A DNA stretch of 50,590 nt from Mediannikoviicoccus sp037890055 (lineage in GTDB: Bacteria > Bacillota > Clostridia > Tissierellales > Peptoniphilaceae): the NCBI GenBank assembly GCA_037890055.1, contig JBBKBD010000013.1; one strand, 5' to 3'. The notes under the pieces are model-generated. The model searched no databases. It saw nothing but the letters and a program-made list of their open reading frames with translations, and was not told where the DNA came from. Within the stretch, counting starts at the first letter, position 1. The number at the start of each line of letters is the position of its first letter. Below, piece by piece: positions 8,266 to 15,242 of this stretch. A program made the position numbers and the translations under genes.

Positions 8266-9585
8266 TTATTTCTTCTTTACAAGCACATTTGGCACTGTAT
8301 AATATTTTCTTGCACCGGAGATTAAACTCTCTTTTCCAATTCTCGTATAAGGTGCGACAAATTTTTCGTCATATATAAACATTCCAAGTACTACGCCAAA
8401 CTCGCCAATATGAAGCTTTCCCTTGTCGTCAAATTCTACAAATTTTAGTGGGTCCATGTCGTAATATTCTTGGTAGATATAGTTATTTCCAAGGATGTCT
8501 CTTAATATTATTTCGTATTCTTCTTTTGAATAGTCTCGTCCTGTATATATTCCTTGGGATGCATAGGAGTCCATTGGTTTTAGTATATAGTTGTCTTTAT
8601 TATTTAAAACTTCATTAAAGTCTTCTTCTGTTTCAAACTTAAGTGTTTTTGGAATGGACTTTTCTAAAAATTCAATTTCATCCTTCTTTAAAAAGGCTTT
8701 GGTTTCGTCCATTAAAAGTATTTCAAAAATTGGTTTAATATGCATTAGTTGTGACCTAAAGGAGCCTAGCATCATAAATGCATTGTCCATGTAGGCGTCT
8801 ATAAATGGTTTTACTGTATCAATTTTATTCATTATTTCAACGGTGACAGCTCTTCTATACACCAAGTCAACCATATAGTCGCCTTTACATAACTTGCCAT
8901 TTTTATATTCAAGATCTCTTATATCTATGATTTCACAGTTAACTCCCGCTTCGATGTAGGCTTTTTTAAAGGCTTCAAATTCATATGTTGTACCAATATC
9001 TAAAAAGTCTACAATTGCAACATTTGGTTTGCCTTCTTTATTTTTGCTATATATGTCTAGTGACGCCTTAACCCAAGAGTTAATCAAGTCCACATTTATA
9101 AGTTCATACTCTTTTGAAAGTTCTTTCATTGCCGAGGTATCTAAAAGTATTTGACCGATTTCGTTGTCCTCATTCATTGCAGAAGATCCGTCAGTATTAA
9201 ACTCTACAAATTTAAATTTGTCCTTGGAGTTATAAAATATATCGTATCTGCAAATTGGAACGGGAATGTCATATCCAGGGTCGTGAAGAATTAGCTCTTC
9301 AAGTTTTTTTGGAAAATTAAAAAGCTTTCTATATTCTTCGTCATCTAGGTATTGTTTTGTAACTTTCCTTGTGATTTGCATAAGTTTTGATGAGATGTCA
9401 CTTAAGTTTTTTCTAGTGTCTTCACCATAAAAAAGTCCTTGATAGGTTACAGGTATTGGTTCTCCATTATAAATTGCATTGGAATGATTTACCTTGTCAA
9501 CCATATTTAGGTAGTCACTGTAGTATTTATCTTTATCTTTTTCAATTATTTCAAGGTATTTATCAAAATATTCTTGATTATACAA
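8266..9585 (-). CDS. Glutathionylspermidine-synthase-like ATP-grasp ligase
   Basis: This 439-residue protein starts at TTG at 9585, directly after the stop of the upstream gene, with GGAGG inside that gene's last codons. It resembles the circularly permuted ATP-grasp domain of the glutathionylspermidine synthase family. Visible landmarks are KFVEFNTDGSSAMNEDNEIG near residues 135-155, NYILKPMDSYASQGIYTG with an ATP-binding Lys near 340, and EFGVVLGMF near the end. Such enzymes form amide bonds by activating a carboxylate with ATP. Encoded immediately after a glutamate-cysteine-ligase-like enzyme, it probably adds a second building block to a gamma-glutamyl product. Whether that product is glutathione or another compound cannot be decided. 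Confidence 0.72.
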   Translation of the reverse strand: MYNQEYFDKYLEIIEKDKDKYYSDYLNMVDKVNHSNAIYNGEPIPVTYQGLFYGEDTRKNLSDISSKLMQITRKVTKQYLDDEEYRKLFNFPKKLEELILHDPGYDIPVPICRYDIFYNSKDKFKFVEFNTDGSSAMNEDNEIGQILLDTSAMKELSKEYELINVDLINSWVKASLDIYSKNKEGKPNVAIVDFLDIGTTYEFEAFKKAYIEAGVNCEIIDIRDLEYKNGKLCKGDYMVDLVYRRAVTVEIMNKIDTVKPFIDAYMDNAFMMLGSFRSQLMHIKPIFEILLMDETKAFLKKDEIEFLEKSIPKTLKFETEEDFNEVLNNKDNYILKPMDSYASQGIYTGRDYSKEEYEIILRDILGNNYIYQEYYDMDPLKFVEFDDKGKLHIGEFGVVLGMFIYDEKFVAPYTRIGKESLISGARKYYTVPNVLVKKK

Positions 9586-10884
9586 TTAGTCCTCCAATCT
9601 TATTTTAAATCTGTCTATGGCTTTTAAAAGGCCCTCTTTTCTATAGATATTTTCAAAAATATCCCTTGGAGTCTTTTTATTTTCAATATATGGCTTTAGA
9701 GGTTTTAAATAAGGTTTATCCTCTTCATCGAGACCGTCCATGGCCATTTCGTAAAGTGTATTTGAGAGTTCGCTTAGTGTTTTGCCAAGATATTTTGCAT
9801 CAAGACCACTTGATATAATGTCCCTCTTTGCCTTTATAGCCTCTTCATAAGTTGTGCCTTTGGCGATTTCATAAAGTTTTTTTAGGTTTTCGCTACTGTA
9901 GAAAAGTCCCTTTATTAAGGCTGGCACTGTGAAGTTAAGAGGATATGGCACGGCGTCAAACATTCTAACTTCAATATATTTTTTTGCTCTTATGTCAGGA
10001 AACACTATCGATAGGGCGTGAAATATCAGTTCATCTGTAAGTTCTACGCCTTCTTCAACGACTTCTCTTAAAGTCATATCTCCAGTGGAAACTATTTTGC
10101 CATCCACATCTCTAAAGATGATTGGCGTGTTATATATCTTTGTTGCATATTTTTCGTATGAAAAGTTTTCATCAAAACCTATTTTGAAAAGTCCAGACCT
10201 ATCCCTGTCGGTGTTTTCCCAAATCTTTTGTCTAATGGTGTGTAAATTAGTAGGATTTGATTGAAAAATATATGCATTGTCGTACATTGCATAGAGCACA
10301 GGTGTGAAGACACTTAATAGAAAATATTTTAATTTAAAGTCCTCTTCGTCTTTGTAATCTATGGCAGTTTGGACAGATGCAGTTCCCTTCATCATATTGT
10401 GGGCCATGTCCCCTTGCTTTTTAAAATAGTTAAACATGTGGTCATATCTATGTTTAGGAAGAATTTTTATATCTTCAATCTTAGTAACTGGATGGTATCC
10501 AAGGGCTACTAGGGATTGATCCTTTTCATCTAAATGTTTTAATACACTAGGCATAAACTCCCTGTAAATTTTATCAAGTTCCTTTACAGTCCTTTGAGAT
10601 TTTATGGCTATTTCAAACTGGCTGCCAGGTTCTGTGCTAATATCTACAAGGGGAGAATCTAGAGTTAATATATAACCATCTTCTTCTCCAGCTTCAAAGT
10701 CAAAATTATCCTTTAAATATTTAAGTGTTTCATTTACTCCACTATCGCCATAGTAGCTAATGGAAGTTCCGTCTTTATTGGACACTGTAAAGTGTTCCAT
10801 TTCGACGCCAACGGTGAAGTCTTCTATTTTTTTCTCACCAGACTTTATGTAGCCGGTAATTTTTTGAATATTAACGTCTTTCAT
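9586..10884 (-). CDS. Glutamate-cysteine ligase family protein (GCS2-like)
   Basis: This 432-residue protein starts at ATG 10884 behind AGGAGAG. The N-terminal segment FTVGVEMEHFTV is the metal/glutamate-binding start of the GCS2-type ligases. The segments STEPGSQFEIAIKSQRTVKE and DMAHNMMKGTASVQTAIDY match the conserved core of the plant/proteobacterial glutamate-cysteine ligase group. It would join the gamma-carboxyl of glutamate to cysteine or a related amine using ATP. It follows the ybaK gene by 7 bases and abuts the ATP-grasp gene, so all three form one operon. The substrate specificity is inferred only from the family. Confidence 0.78.
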   Translation of the reverse strand: MKDVNIQKITGYIKSGEKKIEDFTVGVEMEHFTVSNKDGTSISYYGDSGVNETLKYLKDNFDFEAGEEDGYILTLDSPLVDISTEPGSQFEIAIKSQRTVKELDKIYREFMPSVLKHLDEKDQSLVALGYHPVTKIEDIKILPKHRYDHMFNYFKKQGDMAHNMMKGTASVQTAIDYKDEEDFKLKYFLLSVFTPVLYAMYDNAYIFQSNPTNLHTIRQKIWENTDRDRSGLFKIGFDENFSYEKYATKIYNTPIIFRDVDGKIVSTGDMTLREVVEEGVELTDELIFHALSIVFPDIRAKKYIEVRMFDAVPYPLNFTVPALIKGLFYSSENLKKLYEIAKGTTYEEAIKAKRDIISSGLDAKYLGKTLSELSNTLYEMAMDGLDEEDKPYLKPLKPYIENKKTPRDIFENIYRKEGLLKAIDRFKIRLED

Positions 10885-10891
10885 AACTCTC

Positions 10892-11362
10892 CTACTTCTT
10901 TATATCATTATATTTAGCATTTATTAAATTTATTAAATCATTAGGTGCTATTTTTAATTGTACCCCTATTTTACCTCCTGAAACATATATGAAGTCCTTG
11001 TCCGATGCGGAAATATCAATAACTGTAGGGAAGAGTTTCTTCATTCCAATAGGGGAACATCCACCTCTAACGTAGCCTGTGGTTTTAAGTAGGTCCTTTA
11101 GATGAAGCATTTCGATCTTCTTTTCATCAACTGAAGAAGCTGCCTTTTTTAAATCAAGCTCTCTATTTACTGGAATAACGAAGACATAATTGGAGTTTTT
11201 TCCAGTTGTAACCAAGGTTTTATATACAAGATTTTCATCTTCACCAAGTTTTTTTGCCACGGACACTCCATCAACGTCCTCACCTGGCTCATAGGTAAAG
11301 TATTCAAAATCTATATTTTTTGACTCTAATAATCTAATTGCGTTTGTCTTTAACTTTTTAAT
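10892..11362 (-). CDS. ybaK: YbaK/EbsC-type Cys-tRNA(Pro) deacylase
   Basis: The YbaK/ProX editing domain is clear: TNAIRLLESKNIDFEYF, GEDVDGVSVAKKLG, the Lys in VYKTLVTTGK, and YVRGGCSPIGMKK. The enzyme hydrolyses cysteine wrongly attached to tRNA-Pro. The conserved N-terminus is encoded up to about 11362, giving 156 residues, the usual family length. No ATG, GTG or TTG exists in frame there: the only plausible initiator is ATT at 11360-11362, just after AAGGGTGG. The first conventional in-frame start, GTG 11266, would cut off 32 conserved residues. The gene heads the gamma-glutamyl ligase operon. Confidence 0.8.
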   Translation of the reverse strand: MKKLKTNAIRLLESKNIDFEYFTYEPGEDVDGVSVAKKLGEDENLVYKTLVTTGKNSNYVFVIPVNRELDLKKAASSVDEKKIEMLHLKDLLKTTGYVRGGCSPIGMKKLFPTVIDISASDKDFIYVSGGKIGVQLKIAPNDLINLINAKYNDIKK

Positions 11363-11476
11363 AGTACCACCCTTTTCCTTTAATACTATTATTTATTATA
11401 TCACTAATCTATAAATCATGACTTAGACTTGGCTTATTGGGTAGATATAAGTAAAGATGATATAGAGGAGGTTTCT

Positions 11477-12229
11477 ATGAAAAATAAAATTAAGATTACA
11501 TTCATTCACCACAGCTCTTTTACAATTGAAACAGATAAATTCTTTTTCATTATCGACTACTTCAAAGGTGAATTGCCAAAGCCAAAAGAGGACAAAGAAA
11601 CTATTTTTTTGGTGACACATAGCCATAGCGACCACTTTTCAAAGGAAATCTTTAACTATGGAGACTTTAAGAATAATGTCTATATACTTTCAGAAGATTT
11701 GAAGGAGCTACCTAAGGAAGACAAGGTAATCTATTTAAGAGACGATATAGAGGAAAAGAAGAAGATATACTCTGCGTCAAATGTATTTTTTATGAAGCCA
11801 GATGAAAAATTATCTTACCATAACATCGACTTTTATACCTTTGGCTCTACGGACAAGGGCGTGTCATACTTAATAGAACTTCCGTTTATGACAATCTTTC
11901 ACGCTGGGGACCTAAACAACTGGGTATGGCCAGAGGACTCACAAATTGAAAGAGAAAAGATGAAGAGGGATTTCGAAAGGGAAATAAATAAGATTCACAC
12001 GGACATTAATGTGTCATTCTTTCCAGTGGACCCAAGATTAAAGGAGAACTACGACCTGGGAGTGTCTTACTTTTTAGAACAAATTGCACCTGACTATCTG
12101 TTTCCAATGCATCTATGGAATGATTTTGAGTTTTCAAAGAAGTTTAAAGAGGATTATAAAGACTGCTACAGTAGTATTTTTGAAATTGAAAAAGACGGAC
12201 AGAGTTTTGAAATATGTATAGAAGAATAA
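11477..12229 (+). CDS. Metallo-beta-lactamase-fold hydrolase
   Basis: The chosen start is ATG 11477, five bases after GAGGAGG, giving 250 residues. The open frame reaches 16 codons further upstream without a better ribosome site. The metal motif is THSHSDHF near residues 47-54. Further metal ligands are likely in FHAGDLNNW (about 147-155) and PMHLW near 211-215. The fold is that of stand-alone bacterial MBL proteins, which are often poorly characterised; UlaG-like lactonases and nucleases belong to related groups. Divergent from the ybaK operon and ended by a shared hairpin with the convergent gene. Confidence 0.8.
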   Translation: MKNKIKITFIHHSSFTIETDKFFFIIDYFKGELPKPKEDKETIFLVTHSHSDHFSKEIFNYGDFKNNVYILSEDLKELPKEDKVIYLRDDIEEKKKIYSASNVFFMKPDEKLSYHNIDFYTFGSTDKGVSYLIELPFMTIFHAGDLNNWVWPEDSQIEREKMKRDFEREINKIHTDINVSFFPVDPRLKENYDLGVSYFLEQIAPDYLFPMHLWNDFEFSKKFKEDYKDCYSSIFEIEKDGQSFEICIEE

Positions 12230-12233
12230 AAAA

Positions 12234-12260
12234 GGCTTACCTGATGGTAGGCCAATTTTT
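12234..12260 (+). terminator. Bidirectional terminator
   Basis: GGCTTACC (12234-12241), a TGAT loop and GGTAGGCC (12246-12253) form an 8-bp stem with one G-U pair. It is flanked by an A-run on one side and AATTTTT on the other. It lies between convergent genes and can serve both. Confidence 0.7.
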
Positions 12261-12504
12261 ATATCATACGTTTAATAAGTAATAGTGCACAAAGTAAAAA
12301 CAAGATTAAATTTCCAATGGGAACTACTAAATTTTTCTTTGAACCACTTTCTCTATATTCTTCATAGTCAAGGAAACCATTTATTATAAGTACAACTGCA
12401 AGTATCCCCATAAAAATATTTTGACTAACTGGGACTTTTAAAAAGTATAGAACCAAGTAGGCTATAGTTGCGGCAATTAGTATTATATTAAGAATCTTTT
12501 TCAT
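12259..12504 (-). CDS. Small hypothetical membrane protein
   Basis: This 81-residue protein starts at ATG 12504 behind GGAGGG. It has three hydrophobic segments (about 4-22, 28-46 and 60-78), with a charged DYEEYRESGSKK loop before the last. I do not recognise a family. It stands alone between two terminators. Confidence 0.6.
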   Translation of the reverse strand: MKKILNIILIAATIAYLVLYFLKVPVSQNIFMGILAVVLIINGFLDYEEYRESGSKKNLVVPIGNLILFLLCALLLIKRMI

Positions 12505-12554
12505 AACGCCCTCCTTTTTTTTATTATACTATAGGAAGTTATGAAAAATAAAGA

Positions 12555-12582
12555 AAAGACTCATCCACTAGGACAAGTCTTT
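12555..12582 (-). terminator. Terminator of the DUF1232 gene
   Basis: Read on the minus strand, AAAGACTTGTCC and GGATGAGTCTTT pair around TAGT with small bulges, followed by TTCTTTATTTTT. Confidence 0.65.
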
Positions 12583-12586
12583 AAGA

Positions 12587-12979
12587 CTATTCATTTTCAC
12601 TTATATTTTTATTTTTCCATTTACGATACTTATTAAGTTCTTTTCTTATCTTCTTAATCATATAAGTAAACACCGCTAGGTCATCTAAAAATCCAATTCC
12701 AAGTATAAAGTCTGGTATCACATCCATTGGGTTTAAAAGATATAGTAGTGAACCGATTATTAAAAGTAGGGAAGTTTTTGAAACTTTTTTATAATTGCCA
12801 TGTAAGTAGTCGCCTACTAAACTAAAAACAGTTCCCAAATCGGATTTTATTTCATTAAATTCATCAACGCCATCTGCCTTTGACATTGATTTTGTAAAAA
12901 CATCAAAAAATCTATTTTTATTATTCAAAATGCCATTTGCTTTACCCATAAGACCATCTAAAATTGTTTTTGCGTTCAT
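12587..12979 (-). CDS. YkvA-like DUF1232 protein
   Basis: The chosen start is ATG 12979, five bases after GGAGG; the in-frame TTG at 12991 overlaps that ribosome site. The 130-residue product carries the DUF1232 signature LLYLLNPMDVIPDFILGIGFLDDLAVF at about 75-102, which forms a short membrane-associated helical pair. The N-terminal half is charged and soluble. The molecular function of this family is not established. Confidence 0.8.
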   Translation of the reverse strand: MNAKTILDGLMGKANGILNNKNRFFDVFTKSMSKADGVDEFNEIKSDLGTVFSLVGDYLHGNYKKVSKTSLLLIIGSLLYLLNPMDVIPDFILGIGFLDDLAVFTYMIKKIRKELNKYRKWKNKNISENE

Positions 12980-13103
12980 TTTTACCTCCAATATTATAAT
13001 ACTAATTATTTTAGTTTAAGCATTTTCGTAATTTGCCTTTATATTATATACCCGTTTTTAATAAGATGATACAATTATATTTAAGAAACACTAAGGAGAA
13101 ATT

Positions 13104-14285
13104 ATGGAAAATAAAATTTTGAACCTTGCAAAGGGCGTGGAAGAATATATTATAAAAAATAGAAGGGAGCTTCACAAAATTCCAGAGCTTCATTTAGATT
13201 TACCAAAGACTTTAAAATATATTACAGATGAACTTGACGATCTTGGAATAAAATATGAGGTTTATAAAGATATATCTTCGGTGGTTGCAATTATAGAAGG
13301 AAGGGGAAGGGGCAAAACACTAGCAATAAGATGTGACATGGACGGTCTTCCAATAAAAGAAGAGACGAATCTTCCATTTGCTTCAACAAATGAAAACATG
13401 CACGCCTGTGGCCATGATGGCCATATGGCGGTGTTACTTGGAGCGGCGAAGCTTTTAAATGAAAGAAAGAATTTTAAGGGCAGAGTTAAACTAATATTTC
13501 AAGCTGGGGAAGAATATCCTGGAGGAGCAAAGCTTCTAATCGAAAGAGGCGTTTTAAAAGATGTAGACTCTATAATTGGAATGCACGCTGGAAATTTACA
13601 CAAAGACCTTCCAAAGGGATGTGTCGGTTTTAAAGTAGGACCATTAATGTCTTCCATGGATAGATTTTTAATTAGGGTTAGTGGCAAGGGAGGCCACGGA
13701 GCAAGCCCTGAAAACACAGTGGACTGCATAAACATAGCCTGCGAAATAGTTCAGTCCCTAAACAAAATACCTTCCAGGGAGGTTTCTGCAACGGAACCTG
13801 CGGTACTTTCAGTTACTAGAATAAATGGAGGTATAAATCAAAATGTGTTGCCAGAGGTTGTGGAGATTGAAGGAACCTGTAGAAGCACTTCAGAACAGGT
13901 GCGACAACTTATGTATAGACGAATTGGGGAAATATCTAAGGCAATTGCAGGATGCTTCGGTGGAGAAGTAGAGTACCAATACGATTTTAAATACCCTGCA
14001 CTTATAAACGACGAAGATTTTACGAACTTTGTAATTAGGTCCACGGGAAAAATTATTTCCAGTGACAATATCAAGATACTAAAAAATCCTGTAATGTCTT
14101 CCGATGATATGGCATTTTACCTGGAGGAAATTCCAGGAAGTTATTTCTTTTTATCAAATCCCAAATGTGGGAAGTGTCCTACTCCACATCACAACAGCAA
14201 ATTTGATATGGACGAAGAGCTACTTTACTTACCGGTGGCTATATATTTAAATATTGTAGAGGAATTTTTAAATGAAGATAACTAA
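13104..14285 (+). CDS. M20-family amidohydrolase / peptidase
   Basis: This 393-residue protein starts behind AAGGAG. It matches the M20D group (hippurate hydrolase, N-acyl-amino-acid hydrolase, IAA-amino-acid hydrolase types). Metal ligands are in MHACGHDGHMA near residues 98-108, the EE pair in FQAGEEYPGG, and GMHAGNLH follows. The dimerisation domain starts near GKGGHGASPE (about 195-204). The last metal His is in CPTPHHNSKFD. It removes an acyl group from an amino acid or cleaves a small peptide in the cytoplasm. Its last codons overlap the start of the CPBP protease by 14 bases, so translation is coupled. Confidence 0.88.
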   Translation: MENKILNLAKGVEEYIIKNRRELHKIPELHLDLPKTLKYITDELDDLGIKYEVYKDISSVVAIIEGRGRGKTLAIRCDMDGLPIKEETNLPFASTNENMHACGHDGHMAVLLGAAKLLNERKNFKGRVKLIFQAGEEYPGGAKLLIERGVLKDVDSIIGMHAGNLHKDLPKGCVGFKVGPLMSSMDRFLIRVSGKGGHGASPENTVDCINIACEIVQSLNKIPSREVSATEPAVLSVTRINGGINQNVLPEVVEIEGTCRSTSEQVRQLMYRRIGEISKAIAGCFGGEVEYQYDFKYPALINDEDFTNFVIRSTGKIISSDNIKILKNPVMSSDDMAFYLEEIPGSYFFLSNPKCGKCPTPHHNSKFDMDEELLYLPVAIYLNIVEEFLNEDN

Positions 14286-15081
14286 GTCAAGAGCACTACT
14301 GCTTTCATTTTTTGCGGTTGCTTTTTACGATTTATTTTTCATGCTATTTTTTAGTATTGTAGAAGTATCTGCAAATTATTTTAAGTTTAATTATGATAGT
14401 TTAATAGAAAACAGTTATATGCTAATGGATAGCATTAGCTGCATCTTAATCCTGCCCATATATATTTACATCTATAGGTCTAAAATAGATAGGGATTATA
14501 TGACGGGGAAAATATCCATATTAAAAGCCACCATTATGGCTTTAGGCTGTGGAGGAATTTCCACAATATGGATGATGATTCTTGGACAGTTGGCAGAGCT
14601 AAGCCCAAAAATTAACGATATGTTTAATGATTTTGGAGATAGCTGGGATGAAATGCTTGACACAAACTATATATGGATACTTTTATCGGTGGTTGTACTT
14701 GGGCCGATTATTGAAGAACTGATTTTCAGAGGAATTTTAATAAATATTTTAAAGAAACCCTTTGGTAAAATTACAGCGGTTGTACTTCAGGGAATATTTT
14801 TTGGACTATGGCATAGGGACCCGGTACAAATTGTATACACTGCTATATTTGGAATATTTTTAGGAGTTGTGTACCTTCGCACAAATAAAATTAAGTACCC
14901 AATATATATGCATATTCTAAATAACTTGACCAACTCCCTTCCAGAGGGGCCCGTTTTTGAAGATATTTACTCTGGTGTTACAATAATTTGTTTAGTTTTA
15001 ATACTACCTGCGGTTATTTTGGTCACAAGAAGGGGTAAGAATGAACTGTATATTAAAGAACAAGATGAATATATAAATTGA
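14272..15081 (+). CDS. CPBP-family intramembrane metalloprotease
   Basis: This 269-residue integral membrane protein has about seven hydrophobic segments. The CPBP (Abi/Rce1-like) motifs are all present: EELIFRG near 147-153, the second-motif His in FGLWHRD near 181-187, and HILNNL near 213-218. Family members cleave within the membrane and are linked to prenyl-protein processing or bacteriocin immunity in other bacteria. It overlaps the M20 gene and is followed by the riboswitch transcript, which starts independently. Confidence 0.85.
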   Translation: MKITKSRALLLSFFAVAFYDLFFMLFFSIVEVSANYFKFNYDSLIENSYMLMDSISCILILPIYIYIYRSKIDRDYMTGKISILKATIMALGCGGISTIWMMILGQLAELSPKINDMFNDFGDSWDEMLDTNYIWILLSVVVLGPIIEELIFRGILINILKKPFGKITAVVLQGIFFGLWHRDPVQIVYTAIFGIFLGVVYLRTNKIKYPIYMHILNNLTNSLPEGPVFEDIYSGVTIICLVLILPAVILVTRRGKNELYIKEQDEYIN

Positions 15082-15106
15082 ATGAAAGTGTCTGATAATA
15101 TATAAT
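15078..15106 (+). promoter_or_regulatory. Promoter of the riboswitch-P-type ATPase transcript
   Basis: TTGAAT (15078-15083), a 17-base spacer and TATAAT (15101-15106) lie just before the aptamer, so transcription should start at about 15113. The -35 overlaps the end of the CPBP gene. Confidence 0.75.
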
Positions 15107-15111
15107 AGTCT

Positions 15112-15213
15112 AAAAGGGGAGTAGCTATAACGTTCAAGTCGTCAATACGGATTTATCCCGGCTGAACACCCTAGAGGTAGCAAGACCTTTGCTTTATTAT
15201 AAGGCAAGGGTCT
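15112..15213 (+). promoter_or_regulatory. yybP-ykoY manganese riboswitch
   Basis: The leader shows the conserved parts of the yybP-ykoY class: AAAGGGGAGTAGCT at the 5' end, the paired GTTCA/TGAAC arm (about 15132-15157), and the near-invariant ACCCTAGAGGTAGCAAGACC segment at 15168-15187. An intrinsic terminator overlaps its 3' side. In this class Mn2+ binding stabilises the aptamer and turns the downstream gene on. The gene it precedes is a cation-exporting P-type ATPase, a common partner. Confidence 0.88.
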
Positions 15214-15219
15214 ATTTTT
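15183..15219 (+). terminator. Riboswitch expression-platform terminator
   Basis: AGACCTTTGC (15183-15192) pairs with GCAAGGGTCT (15204-15213) with one G-U, followed by ATTTTTTATA. Its 5' arm is the conserved 3' end of the aptamer, so aptamer folding and terminator folding compete. Confidence 0.8.
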
Positions 15220-15242
15220 TATAAGATTACAGGAGGTAAAAA

